This document shows, piece after piece, positions 24,171 through 33,668 of a stretch of 64,000 nt of DNA. Both the position numbers and the translations under genes were made by a program. How positions within the stretch are numbered: position 1 is the stretch's first letter; the number at the start of each line of letters is the position of its first letter. Source of the DNA: Salinispora fenicalii (GTDB lineage Bacteria; Actinomycetota; Actinomycetes; Mycobacteriales; Micromonosporaceae); contig NZ_AZWQ01000016.1 of NCBI RefSeq assembly GCF_000514815.1, forward strand, positions 1 through 64,000. Reading direction: 5' to 3'. The notes below the pieces were generated by a model. It was given only the letters and a program-made list of their open reading frames with translations, was not told where the DNA came from and ran no database searches.

Positions 24171-25450
24171 GCGACGGTCCTCTCGTTCCGGTTGTCTGAC
24201 TGAGTGGCGGGCGCGGCGGTCGTCGCACTTGGGCGGCCCCCCAGGCGCTCGGGCCACCAGTGGTGGGCGTAGTCCGTGTCACTCCACAACTGACGAAGTC
24301 GCGGCGCGACCGCCTCCGCGAACAGCTGGATGTTGTCGCGGACCAGCTCGGTGGGGAGCGAACCGAAGCCGAGCATGGCGTGCAGGTTGCCGATCCGGTG
24401 CTCCCGGCAGAACGCGAACAGCTGCTCCGCTACGGTCTCCGGGCTGCCGGCGATCACCGCGCCGGCCGCAACGAGCTCCCGGTAGGACGCCCCGCGCATC
24501 TGCCGCGACATGCCGACGTCACCGGGGTCGGCGAAGACCGCCCGCAGGCCCTGAATGTCAATCCCGCCGGGGATACCGAGCAGGTGGCTAGGGATCGAGC
24601 CGAGGCCCTTGCGGAATGCGTACTCGGCGTGCTCGGCGTACCGGCGGTCCGCCGCGGCGTCGGTGTCGGCTACCGCGATGGTCTGTAGGAAGCCCACCCG
24701 ATACGGGTTAGCCGGGAGGCCGGAGCGTTCGACCAGCTCCCAGAACCGGGGAAAGATGCGCTTGCCGGTCAGTTTGGCGCCGGAGAAGCCGAAGTAGTTG
24801 AAGCCGAAGTCCCGGTCGAGCGTCATCTGCATGGTGCGCGGGTTGCCGATGCCGGTGACCCACAGCGGCGGACGCGACTGCAACGGCCGCGGCCATATGT
24901 TGACCTGGGGATAGCGGCTGTACCGGCCGTTCCACGGAAACGGCGCCGGGTCGCTCCAGGCACGCAGCACCAGGTCTAGGTTCTCCTCGTACCGTCCCCG
25001 CGCCTCGATGGGTGGCACGCCGTTGTTGATCGTCACGTCGTAGCCGAGGCCGACCGGAAAGCCCGCGATCAGCCGGCCACCGCTCACCACGTCGAGCTGT
25101 GCATACTCCTCGGCCACCCGGACCGGCTCGTGGGTTTTACCCAACGTGCGGCCCAGTGGCATGATCCCGACATTGAGCCCCTCCAGCTCGGTGGCGTATG
25201 CCAGTGCACCGGCGACGATGTCGGGATTGGGCATCACGTCGTAGGCGCTTTGGCCATGCTCTGTGACCAGGAGCGCGTCGAAACCGGAACGGGCCCCGAC
25301 CATCAGCTCGTCCAGGAACGAACGCATCGACTCGTACATGCGGTGGGGATCGACCAGCGCGTACGGCGTGTCGCAGACCGAGTCGAACCGCTCCTCGAAA
25401 TCCGCCGGGAGATAGCGGTACGGCGCCTGCTCGAACAGCGTTATCCTCAC
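24167..25450 (-). CDS. Luciferase-like (LLM class) flavin-dependent monooxygenase
   Basis: 427 aa from the GTG at 25450, five bases after GGAGG (25456-25460); a TTG at 25465 is less likely. The bacterial-luciferase TIM-barrel pattern is clear: DALLVTEHGQSAYD, LEGLNVGIMPLGR, VRVAEEYAQLDVVSGGRLIAGFPVG, GRYEENLDLVLRAWSD, and a C-terminal VIAGSPETVAEQLFAF. LLM enzymes use reduced FMN (or F420) for hydroxylation, Baeyer-Villiger or N-oxidation chemistry. The flavin reductase at 19188 could supply FMNH2. It starts a two-gene unit with the hydrolase. It is an alternative candidate N-oxygenase, although the acyl-CoA-dehydrogenase-fold enzyme fits that step better. Confidence 0.85.
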   Translation of the reverse strand: MRITLFEQAPYRYLPADFEERFDSVCDTPYALVDPHRMYESMRSFLDELMVGARSGFDALLVTEHGQSAYDVMPNPDIVAGALAYATELEGLNVGIMPLGRTLGKTHEPVRVAEEYAQLDVVSGGRLIAGFPVGLGYDVTINNGVPPIEARGRYEENLDLVLRAWSDPAPFPWNGRYSRYPQVNIWPRPLQSRPPLWVTGIGNPRTMQMTLDRDFGFNYFGFSGAKLTGKRIFPRFWELVERSGLPANPYRVGFLQTIAVADTDAAADRRYAEHAEYAFRKGLGSIPSHLLGIPGGIDIQGLRAVFADPGDVGMSRQMRGASYRELVAAGAVIAGSPETVAEQLFAFCREHRIGNLHAMLGFGSLPTELVRDNIQLFAEAVAPRLRQLWSDTDYAHHWWPERLGGRPSATTAAPATQSDNRNERTVA

Positions 25451-25574
25451 GTCACCCTCCGGCAATAGATCAACCGATTCACCCGTCCGCGATAAGGCAG
25501 AAGTGCCTGTCGTCTGCGCCCGTTCAGGGCGGAAATACCGGACGCGGGGGTTGGTGCCACCCTCGCATTCGCCG

Positions 25575-25601
25575 CTGACCCGATACTGATTCGCGACTGA
25601 T
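25575..25601 (+). promoter_or_regulatory. SARP-type direct-repeat array upstream of ACP/PKS genes
   Basis: CTGAC (25575), CTGAT (25586) and CTGAT (25597) at 11-bp spacing in the divergent region between the LLM gene and the ACP gene. The first 16 bases (25574-25589) are identical to 21740-21755, supporting common control by one activator. Confidence 0.65.
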
Positions 25602-25726
25602 TGAGGCCTCGCGCCGTTATCAGCCGGTCGTCAATCGGCGGTCAGCGGCAACTGCTTGACTTGCTGATAGACCACCACCGCGGCGGGGGCGACGCGGGCG
25701 TGTAGCCGGTAAATAGGAGAGCTTTA

Positions 25727-26029
25727 ATGACCCCGGAAACGGTGCTGGAGTTGCGGGAGCTGCCTCGACACGAGCGCCGCGAAGCTCTCGAGGTGATCGT
25801 CGCGGAGCAGTTCCGCACCAAACTTCTCATGGAGGAGGGCGAAGAGTTTCCAGCGGAAATCAGTTTCTTCGACCTGGGCTGCACGTCGCTCATCATCGCC
25901 GATGTGAAGGAACAGCTCGAAATGTTGTTCGGTTGCCCCATCAGCGCCACCGTTATGTTCAACCAGCCGACCCTCGAGCAGTTTGTCAACTACCTAGCCG
26001 ACGACATCCTGCGGCTGTCGGCCACATAG
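25727..26029 (+). CDS. Acyl carrier protein, stand-alone
   Basis: 100 aa; ATG at 25727, AGGAGA at 25715-25720. Four-helix carrier pattern with the phosphopantetheine Ser in FFDLGCTSLIIADVKEQL, followed by MFNQPTLEQFVNYL. The N-terminal half (ELRELPRHERREALEVIVAEQF) is longer than in fatty-acid ACPs and closely resembles the second ACP at 36114 (RLRHLPISERRAELESMVAEQF), so the two form a cluster-specific pair. GCTS replaces the usual GxDS. It lies 24 bases before the PKS gene and probably carries a starter or an intermediate. Confidence 0.8.
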   Translation: MTPETVLELRELPRHERREALEVIVAEQFRTKLLMEEGEEFPAEISFFDLGCTSLIIADVKEQLEMLFGCPISATVMFNQPTLEQFVNYLADDILRLSAT

Positions 26030-26053
26030 CACAGAAGGTAAGGAGGCGGCGCC

Positions 26054-29000
26054 GTGTCCACCAATTCTGACACGCGGCCGGAGGCGGTCCGGGACCATGG
26101 TGCCGATCCTGGCGCGCGTCGTGAGCCGATCGCCATCATCGGAGCCGGCATCCGGTTCCCGGGCAGCAACGAGTCGCTGGACCAGTTCGCGGCGTTCCTC
26201 ACCCACGGCGGCAACGGCATTCGCCCGGTGCCTGAGGAACGGTGGGATGTGGAGGCGTTCCAGTCCGATGGACCTGACGCCAAGGGCAAGATCCGGGCGG
26301 CGGGGTTCGGCTTCCTCGACCAGATCGATCAGTTCGACGCGCCGTTCTTTGGGATCTCCCCGCTGGAGGCGCAGTACGTCGACCCCCAGCAGCGGATGCT
26401 GCTCGAGGTTACCTGGGAGGCGCTGGAGAGCGCCAACCTCGATCCCGCCGCCCTGCGCCACAGCAGTGGCGGCGTCTACGTCGGCGCTAGCTCCTTTGAC
26501 TACGCCCTTGAGCTGGACTCGCTGCCCTACGAGGAGGTCGACGGGCACCTGGCCGCCGGCATCAGCTTCTTCCCGATGGCCGGCCGGCTGTCGTACTTCC
26601 TAGGCTGGCGTGGGCCGAGCCTGAGCACCGACACCGCCTGCGCGTCCTCGCTGACCGCCCTGCACCTGGCCGTGGAGGGTCTGCGTGGTGGCGAGTGCCC
26701 AATCGCGGTGGCCGCAGCGGTCTGCGCGATCCACCACCCCAAGATCCCGGTGATGTTCACCCACGGCAACATGCTTGCCCCCGACGGGCAGTGCAAGACC
26801 TTCGACGACTCCGCAGACGGGTACGTGCGTGCCGAGGGCTGCGGCGCGCTGGTGCTCAAGCGGCTGTCCGACGCGCAGCGCGACGGTGATCCCATCCTTG
26901 CGCTCATCCGCAGCACCGCCATCGGTCAGGACGGCGAGAGCGCCGGCCTGACCGTGCCCAACGGCAACGCGCAGGAGGCCGTGATGCGCGCCGCGCTGCG
27001 CAACGCCGGGTTGACGCCGGGCGACATCCAATACGTGGAGGCCCATGGCACCGGCACCGCGCTCGGCGATCCGATCGAGATGGGCGCCATCACCGACGTC
27101 TTCGGCGCACATCACACCAAGGACGCGCCGCTGGTGGTGTCGTCGGTGAAGACCAATGTCGGGCACATGGAACCGGTCGCCGGTATCGGCGGCGTGGTCA
27201 AGAGCGTGCTGCAGATGCGGGAGAAGAGCTTCTTCCCCCATCTCAACATGACCAAGCCCTCAGGGCGCATCCCGTGGGACCGGATCCCGGTGCACGTCCC
27301 GACCGAGGGCGGCCCCTGGCAGGCCCCGGTTAGGCGGGCGCTGGTCAACAGCTTCGGCTTCGGCGGTGCCATCGCCAGCGCGGTGCTGGAGGAGGCACCG
27401 CCGGTCACCGTCGAACCTCCGGTGGAGCTGCCCGGCAACCACGTCGTTGTGGTCTCGGCCAAGAGCCGTCAGTCGCTGACGCAGCTGCTGGGCCGGTACC
27501 GGGAGCACCTCGCCGCGCATCCCGAGACGCGCCTCGACGAGCTCTGCTACACCGCGGCCGTGGGCCGCTCCCACTTCCCGCTGCGGGCCGCCGGAGTTGT
27601 GCGCGACCGCGAACAGCTCGACGCGTTCCTCGCGAAGCAGATCGAGCGGACCGGCAAGGCCACCCCCACCGAGAAGATCCGCAAGGTGGCGTTCCTCTTC
27701 ACCGGGCAGGGCTCGCAGTACCCGGGAATGGGGAAGGCGCTCTACCGGCAGTTCCCGGTCTTCCGCGAGCACCTTGACGCGTGCGACCGGCTCTTCGCCC
27801 CCGAACTCGGCCGCTCGGTCGTCGGGCTGATGTTCGGACCGGAGAGCAGCGCCGAGGACCTACAGCAGACCCGCTACACGCAGGCCGCGCTCTTCAGCCT
27901 GGAGTACACGCTCGCGCAGCTGTGGTTGTCGTGGGGAATCCGGCCCAACGTGCTCATCGGACACAGCATTGGCGAGGTGGCGGCGGCCTCGGTCGCCGGC
28001 CTGTTCAGCCTGCCGGACGCGGTGCGTCTGGTCGCCGCCCGTGGCCGGCTGATGCAGGCGGTCGCCGCGCCGGGCGGCATGGCTGCGGTGAACTGCGCCG
28101 CCGAGGAGCTGACCGACCTGCTGGCCGGCCACGACGATCTGGCGGTCGCCAGTATCAACTCGCCGAGCCAGACAGTCATCTCCGGCGCCGCGGACGCACT
28201 CGCCGAGGTGACGGCTGCGCTGACCGCGCAGAGCCGCAAGGTCACCACCCTCGCCGTCTCGCATGCCTTCCACTCGCCGTTGATGCGTGAGGTGTTTGAC
28301 GAGTTTCGCGCGGCGCTGACCGACATCGAGTTCCACGAGCCGAGCATGACGGTCGTGTCGAATCTGACCGGCAAGCCGGCCCGTCTCAGCGAGCTGGTCG
28401 ACCCCGAGTACTGGGTGCGGCACATCGGCGAGCCGGTCAACTTCCTGGCCGGCATGCGCAGTGTCGAGCGGCGGGGCAACCACAACTTCGTCGAGATCGG
28501 TCCGTCCAACGCCTTGATGGGTCTCGCCCGACAGTGCCTGACGCCGGAGCACCACCGGTGGTTGGCCAGCCTGGATCGCCGCGACGAGCACGGTGACGTC
28601 ATCCGCGAGTCGGTGGCCGCGCTCTACCGGGCCGGCGCCACCATCTCGTGGACCGGGTTCCACGCCGGCAGGGAACGAGGCAAGATCGACCTGCCGACGT
28701 ACCCGTTCGACCGCAAGCGGTACTGGCTACCGATCAAGGGACCGCGGCACGGCCTTGGCGGCGCTTCCGGTGACGGAACCGTTCATCACCCGTTACTCGG
28801 CGCCGAGACCGAGGGCGGCGACGGGATGCGCGAGTTCCGGGCCCGGTGGAGTGCCACGTCGCCGGGCTACCTTGCCGATCACGTGGTGATGGGTCGCGTG
28901 GTGTTTCCCGGCACCGGCTACCTGGAGGTGCTGCTCGCGCTGCAGGACGCGGTCCTCGGCCAGACCGGGCACGAGATTCGCGACGTGCAGATCGCGGAGC

Positions 29001-32000
29001 CGCTGTTCTTGGGCGACGAACCGGTGCAGGTGCGGATCCGCTTCCGTCCGGCGACCGAGGACGGCGAGGACCACAGCGCCGAGATCACCAGCCACGCCGA
29101 CGGCGTTGAACGGGTGCATGTGCGGGCCGGCATCGCCCGGCATCCGTCGCACGCGCCGACGGAGACCGGCGCGGCGCTGCGGGAGCTGGCAGCCGCCGTC
29201 GGCGAGCCCGACGAGGTGCTCGGCGAGGACGCCGTCTACGCCGCCTACGCCGCCGCCGGTTTGGAATACGGGCCCAGGTTCCGCCGCACCCAGAAGGCTG
29301 CCCGGCACGGCACCGACCTCGCCGTCGGCGAGGTGCGCGGCGTTCGGGCCGGCGCGGTGGAGCACGTGCCGCCATACCTGACTGACAGTGCCACCCACGC
29401 GTACGCCGCGATTGGCGACGACGGCAACAGCTACCTGCCGGTGAGCTACGCGGCGTTCGTCATGTTCAAGAAGCCTAAGGCCGACGCGCTGCGGGTGCTG
29501 ATGCGCATCGATCCCGCCCCGGCGGCCGGCCTGGACCGCTCGATCGACCTGCTGGCGCTGGAGGCTGACCAGCCGGTGTTCGAGCTGCGCGGCCTCGGTA
29601 TGAAGCGGGTGCAAAACGCCGCCGGCAGCCGGCGGCGCGGCATCGCCCACCAGCAGCGGTGGCTGAAGCGGTCCCTGCCACCGACCGTGGCGCCGCAGCC
29701 CCACACTGTGCTACTGGTCGGTGCGCCGGGACCGGTGGCGTCCGGGCTGGGCGAGCAGGCGGTGGAGTCGGCTCGCGTGGTAACCGCAGCCGACGCCGCC
29801 GAGGCCGCCGGGATGGTGTCCGCCGGCGGGATCACCGACGTGTGCTGGTTCTGGGCGCCGGCCGGGCAAACCGGCACCCCGACCGGCGACGCAGCCGTCG
29901 CGTCCCTGCGTGCGGAGTGCGAGGCGAACTACACCGCACTGCTCGACCTGATCCGATCGCTCGGCGACGCCGGCTTCGGCCGGCAGCAGCGGTTGTGGCT
30001 GGTCACCGAGGGGGCCCAACTGCTGCCCGGGGACGCCGCCACTGATGACCGGCCAGTCGCGGCCGCGAGCCTGTGGGGAGCCGGGCACACGCTGCTCAAC
30101 GAGCACCCCTCGTACCGGACCACCCTGGTGGACTTGCCCGGCGACAGGGCCGGCTACCGGCAGCTACTCGAGGAGATCGCGGCCTCGGTCGGCGGCGAGT
30201 TCCAGGTGGCGTACCGCGACGGGCACCGACACGTACGCCGGTTGCTCCCGCTGCCGCTGAGCACGGGCGCGGACCCCGAGGAGAACGCGGCCGTCACCAT
30301 TCGCGAGTACGGGCAGTTCGGCAACCTGCGGGTCATCCCGGCGCCGGTTGTCGCCCCTGAAGGCGACCAGGTCGAGGTTCTGGTACGCGCCGCCGGCCTG
30401 AACTTCAAGGACGTGTTGAACGCGCTGGGGATGCTACGCGCCTACGGCGAACAGCCACTCGGCTTCGAGGCAGCCGGCACAGTCGTGGCCGCCGGCCCCG
30501 ACGCCACCCACCAGGTCGGCGACGAGGTGATCGTCAACTACCTCGGCTGCATGCAGCGCCGGATCGTGGTGCCGTCGGCGGTCGCGGTGCGGAAGCCGCC
30601 CAACCTGAGCATGCTCGAGGCGGCCGGCGTGGCAGCGGTGTACGTGACCGCCCACTACGCTCTGCACACGCTCGCCGACATCAAGGCCGGCGACCGGGTC
30701 CTGATCCACGCCGCCGCCGGCGGGGTGGGCCAGGCAGCCGTCCAACTTGCCAAGGCAGCCGGCGCGGAGGTGTACGCCACCGCCAGCCCGCACAAGTGGC
30801 AGGTGCTGACCGCGCAGGGTGTCCGGCATGTGATGAACTCGCGCACGTTGGACTTCGCCGACGAGCTGATGCGGGTCACCGACGGCGCCGGCGTGAACAT
30901 CGTGCTCAACAGCCTGAACAAGGACTACATCCCGGTCAGCATGTCCTGCCTGGCACCGGGCGGCCGGTTCATCGAGATGGGCAAGGTCGGTGCCTGGACC
31001 CCCGAACAGGCTGGCGAGGTGCGTCCCGACCTCCGCTACCACAACTTCGACCTCAGCGAGCTGCCGTGGGACGACGCTGTCCGGGTCACCGGCGAGACGC
31101 TGCGGATCATCGCCGATCGGCTCGCCGCAGGGGTACTGAGCCCGATTCGCACCACCACCTACACCCTCGATGAGCTGGAAGAGGCGTTCGGGGTGCTCAG
31201 CCGGGGTCAGAACATCGGCAAGCTGGTCGTCGACTTCGCGCCGGAGCCGGCCCGGCCGGAGATTCCGATCCGACCCGACCGCACGTACGTGGTCACCGGT
31301 GGGCTCGGTGCCCTCGGTCTGGTGACTGCCAACGAACTGGTCGCCGCCGGGGCCCGACACATCGCCCTGATCGGGCGCAGCGGCGCCCCCGCGCCGGACG
31401 TGGTGGAGTTGGTCGAGCGGCTGCGCGCCACCGCCGAGGTGACCGTGCACCGCGGGGACGTGGCCGAGCCGGCCGACCTGACCCGGATCCTGGCCGAGAT
31501 CGGTCGCCGGCCACACCCGATCGGCGGCATCGTGCACTCGGCGGGCATGCTGCGGGACGCGCCGGTCGCTGCCCAGACCTGGGAGTCGATCGACGAGGTG
31601 TTCCGCCCCAAGGTGTACGGCACCTGGCTGCTGCACCAGGCGGCCCGGGACCTGCCCGAGCTGGCCTTCCTGATCGGGTACTCGTCGGCGGCGCCGATTG
31701 TCGGCACGCCGGGGCAGCTCAACTACTCGGCGGCCAACGCGTTCCTCGACGACCTGCTGCTGCGCCGCTTCGCCGCCGGGCAGGGCGCGTTTACCGTCAA
31801 CTGGGGACCGTGGGGTGAGGTCGGCATGTCGGCCCGCCTCTCCGATCAGCTGATCAAGCGGTGGTCCGACGAAGGCATCGTGTTGACCACACCGGCCGTC
31901 GGCATGCGGGCGCTGCGCCAGCTACTGCGTACGCCGACCGGGCAAGCCGTCGTCGGCGAGTGCGACTGGGACCGGTTCATCGCCGCCAAGCCGGTCGCCA

Positions 32001-32347
32001 ACGCCCTCTACCAGCGGCTGCGCGACGACACCGGTGACGCTGCCGCCGTCGGGCTCGACGTGGCCGCGCTGCTGGCCGCCCCGAGCGAGCAACGCCGGGC
32101 GAGCATCGACCAGTACGTGCGGGCGAAGGTGGCCGCCGTGCTGCACTTCGACGACGTCGACGCCGTCGATTCCACTGTCGAGTTCGTCCGGCTGGGTCTG
32201 GACTCGCTGGTCGGCGTCGAGCTGAAGAACGCCTTGGAGTCCGCGTTCGGGGTGCCGCTGCCGGCGTCCGTGGCACTGCAGTACCCCACGGCTGAGGCGC
32301 TAGCGGAGTACGTCGACGGGTTGCTCACTACCGAAACCACCGCCTGA
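26054..32347 (+). CDS. Fully reducing type I polyketide synthase (KS-AT-DH-ER-KR-ACP)
   Basis: 2097 aa; GTG at 26054 after AGGAGG (26041-26046). Domains: KS about 25-450 with C196 (DTACASS), H331 (EAHGTGT) and H371 (NVGHMEP); AT about 545-860 with S638 (GHSIGE) and HAFHS near 738, the malonyl-CoA-type signature; DH about 910-1190 with H943 (HVVMGRVVFP); ER about 1415-1725 with HAAAGGVG; KR about 1740-1970 with GGLGALG and NYSAAN; ACP about 2020-2085 with S2051 (GLDSL). All active sites look intact. The domain order and length match MAS-like synthases of mycobacteria, which extend acyl chains iteratively. No loading module, methyltransferase or thioesterase is present, so the stand-alone ACPs, the ligase and the type II thioesterase probably handle loading and editing. 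Expected product: a saturated alkyl chain. Confidence 0.95.
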   Translation: MSTNSDTRPEAVRDHGADPGARREPIAIIGAGIRFPGSNESLDQFAAFLTHGGNGIRPVPEERWDVEAFQSDGPDAKGKIRAAGFGFLDQIDQFDAPFFGISPLEAQYVDPQQRMLLEVTWEALESANLDPAALRHSSGGVYVGASSFDYALELDSLPYEEVDGHLAAGISFFPMAGRLSYFLGWRGPSLSTDTACASSLTALHLAVEGLRGGECPIAVAAAVCAIHHPKIPVMFTHGNMLAPDGQCKTFDDSADGYVRAEGCGALVLKRLSDAQRDGDPILALIRSTAIGQDGESAGLTVPNGNAQEAVMRAALRNAGLTPGDIQYVEAHGTGTALGDPIEMGAITDVFGAHHTKDAPLVVSSVKTNVGHMEPVAGIGGVVKSVLQMREKSFFPHLNMTKPSGRIPWDRIPVHVPTEGGPWQAPVRRALVNSFGFGGAIASAVLEEAPPVTVEPPVELPGNHVVVVSAKSRQSLTQLLGRYREHLAAHPETRLDELCYTAAVGRSHFPLRAAGVVRDREQLDAFLAKQIERTGKATPTEKIRKVAFLFTGQGSQYPGMGKALYRQFPVFREHLDACDRLFAPELGRSVVGLMFGPESSAEDLQQTRYTQAALFSLEYTLAQLWLSWGIRPNVLIGHSIGEVAAASVAGLFSLPDAVRLVAARGRLMQAVAAPGGMAAVNCAAEELTDLLAGHDDLAVASINSPSQTVISGAADALAEVTAALTAQSRKVTTLAVSHAFHSPLMREVFDEFRAALTDIEFHEPSMTVVSNLTGKPARLSELVDPEYWVRHIGEPVNFLAGMRSVERRGNHNFVEIGPSNALMGLARQCLTPEHHRWLASLDRRDEHGDVIRESVAALYRAGATISWTGFHAGRERGKIDLPTYPFDRKRYWLPIKGPRHGLGGASGDGTVHHPLLGAETEGGDGMREFRARWSATSPGYLADHVVMGRVVFPGTGYLEVLLALQDAVLGQTGHEIRDVQIAEPLFLGDEPVQVRIRFRPATEDGEDHSAEITSHADGVERVHVRAGIARHPSHAPTETGAALRELAAAVGEPDEVLGEDAVYAAYAAAGLEYGPRFRRTQKAARHGTDLAVGEVRGVRAGAVEHVPPYLTDSATHAYAAIGDDGNSYLPVSYAAFVMFKKPKADALRVLMRIDPAPAAGLDRSIDLLALEADQPVFELRGLGMKRVQNAAGSRRRGIAHQQRWLKRSLPPTVAPQPHTVLLVGAPGPVASGLGEQAVESARVVTAADAAEAAGMVSAGGITDVCWFWAPAGQTGTPTGDAAVASLRAECEANYTALLDLIRSLGDAGFGRQQRLWLVTEGAQLLPGDAATDDRPVAAASLWGAGHTLLNEHPSYRTTLVDLPGDRAGYRQLLEEIAASVGGEFQVAYRDGHRHVRRLLPLPLSTGADPEENAAVTIREYGQFGNLRVIPAPVVAPEGDQVEVLVRAAGLNFKDVLNALGMLRAYGEQPLGFEAAGTVVAAGPDATHQVGDEVIVNYLGCMQRRIVVPSAVAVRKPPNLSMLEAAGVAAVYVTAHYALHTLADIKAGDRVLIHAAAGGVGQAAVQLAKAAGAEVYATASPHKWQVLTAQGVRHVMNSRTLDFADELMRVTDGAGVNIVLNSLNKDYIPVSMSCLAPGGRFIEMGKVGAWTPEQAGEVRPDLRYHNFDLSELPWDDAVRVTGETLRIIADRLAAGVLSPIRTTTYTLDELEEAFGVLSRGQNIGKLVVDFAPEPARPEIPIRPDRTYVVTGGLGALGLVTANELVAAGARHIALIGRSGAPAPDVVELVERLRATAEVTVHRGDVAEPADLTRILAEIGRRPHPIGGIVHSAGMLRDAPVAAQTWESIDEVFRPKVYGTWLLHQAARDLPELAFLIGYSSAAPIVGTPGQLNYSAANAFLDDLLLRRFAAGQGAFTVNWGPWGEVGMSARLSDQLIKRWSDEGIVLTTPAVGMRALRQLLRTPTGQAVVGECDWDRFIAAKPVANALYQRLRDDTGDAAAVGLDVAALLAAPSEQRRASIDQYVRAKVAAVLHFDDVDAVDSTVEFVRLGLDSLVGVELKNALESAFGVPLPASVALQYPTAEALAEYVDGLLTTETTA

Positions 32348-32441
32348 GCCGCGGTGCCGCGTCCCGCCGCAGCACGACGGGACACGGCACCCGGCACGAC
32401 CGAGGCCTGGTCGCGGCTTCCGCGACGACGAAGGAGGTCCG

Positions 32442-33227
32442 ATGGTCCAGCGTCGCGCGATAGTTAACCGCTGGTTCCAACCCGACGAGGTGCCCGCCGA
32501 CGCTGCCGTGCGGTTGTTCCTCCTGCCCTATGCGGGCGGCAACGCCGGAGTGTTTCGCGACTGGCTGCCGCTGTTCCCGGCGGACATCGCGGCGCAGGCC
32601 GTACAGCCGCCCGGCCGGCTCGACCGCCGCGACGAGCCGCTGGTGACCGACCTCGGCCCAATGACAGAGGCGCTCGGCGAGGCGATCGCCGCAGAGCTGG
32701 ACGGGCGGCCCTTCGCGCTGTTCGGGCACTCGATGGGTGGGCTGCTGGCGTACCGGGTGGCGGTGTTGCTCGCCGCCGAGTACGGAACGCCGCCGATACT
32801 GGTCGCCTCGGCCGGATGGACCCCGGAGGGGTTCTCGATGCCGACCCTCGAGCAGGTGCAACTCCCCCAGCCCGAGCTGGTGTCCTGGATCGTGGGTCTC
32901 GGCTCGCTGCCACCGGTGATCTACCAGGACCCGGAGCTGCTGGAGCTGACGATACCGCCCACCCGGGCCGACCTCACTGCTTGTGCCCGGTACGTCGACG
33001 ACGGCGCCCCGGTGCCGTGCCCCGTAGTCAGCTACACGGGGCGCGACGACCCGCTTCTGACCGCCGACGCCCCGGAGTCCTGGAACGGCCGCAGCCCCGA
33101 ATACCTCGGCAATTCGGCGTTCCCCGGCGGCCACTTCTTCATCTACGCCGCGGCGCTGCCGATCGTCACCGACTTGACCCGGCACCTGCGCCGGCTCGCG
33201 GCGTGTACCTCGATACCCGGTCACTAA
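32442..33227 (+). CDS. Type II thioesterase
   Basis: 261 aa; ATG at 32442 with AAGGAGG at 32431-32437. Alpha/beta hydrolase fold of the thioesterase II family: FLLPYAGGNAGVFRDWL, PPGRLDRRDEPL, nucleophile Ser in FGHSMGGLLAYR, Asp in TGRDDPLLTAD and His in FPGGHFFIY. These enzymes free carrier proteins from wrong or stalled acyl groups, or release the product. It follows the PKS by 94 bases and is probably co-transcribed. Confidence 0.9.
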   Translation: MVQRRAIVNRWFQPDEVPADAAVRLFLLPYAGGNAGVFRDWLPLFPADIAAQAVQPPGRLDRRDEPLVTDLGPMTEALGEAIAAELDGRPFALFGHSMGGLLAYRVAVLLAAEYGTPPILVASAGWTPEGFSMPTLEQVQLPQPELVSWIVGLGSLPPVIYQDPELLELTIPPTRADLTACARYVDDGAPVPCPVVSYTGRDDPLLTADAPESWNGRSPEYLGNSAFPGGHFFIYAAALPIVTDLTRHLRRLAACTSIPGH

Positions 33228-33261
33228 CCGGCGGGCCGTGACCCGCCAGAACGGAGCGATC

Positions 33262-33642
33262 ATGTCGCAGAGAAGCCTCAACGCACTCGTTGACCGGTAC
33301 ATCGCCACCTGGAACGAGCCGGAGCCCGACGTCCGCCGCAAGATGATCGACGAGCTGTGGGCGGAGGACGGGACCTACTACAACCGGCTCTTCGTCTGCC
33401 AGGGGCGAGACATGGTGGAGGCGGCCATCTCCACCGCGTACCGCGAGCACACCGCCAAGGGGTTCACGTTCAAGTCCCGCAACGACGCGTACGGCCACCA
33501 CGGTGGGGTGAAGTTCGGCTGGGTCCTCGCCGTCCGGTCCACCGGGGAGGTCGACACGTTCGGCGAGGAGTTCCTGATCCTCGACGGCTCCGGGCGAATC
33601 GTCGCGGACTACCAGTTCGGTCTCCGCCCACCGGCGATCTGA
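33262..33642 (+). CDS. SnoaL-like NTF2-fold protein, first of a tandem pair
   Basis: 126 aa; ATG at 33262 with GGAG five bases upstream (a GTG at 33238 has no site). Pattern: LVDRYIATWNEPEPDVRRKMIDELWAED, TYYNRLFVCQGRDMVEAAI, NDAYGHHGGVKFGWVLA, DTFGEEFLILDGSGRIVADYQFG. The NTF2/SnoaL fold forms a deep pocket used for isomerisation, cyclisation or hydroxylation in polyketide pathways. The NDAYGHHGG block is shared with the next gene and may hold catalytic His residues. Function unknown. Confidence 0.8.
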   Translation: MSQRSLNALVDRYIATWNEPEPDVRRKMIDELWAEDGTYYNRLFVCQGRDMVEAAISTAYREHTAKGFTFKSRNDAYGHHGGVKFGWVLAVRSTGEVDTFGEEFLILDGSGRIVADYQFGLRPPAI

Positions 33643-33668
33643 GCCGGCCGATCCGAGGGAGCAGCACG

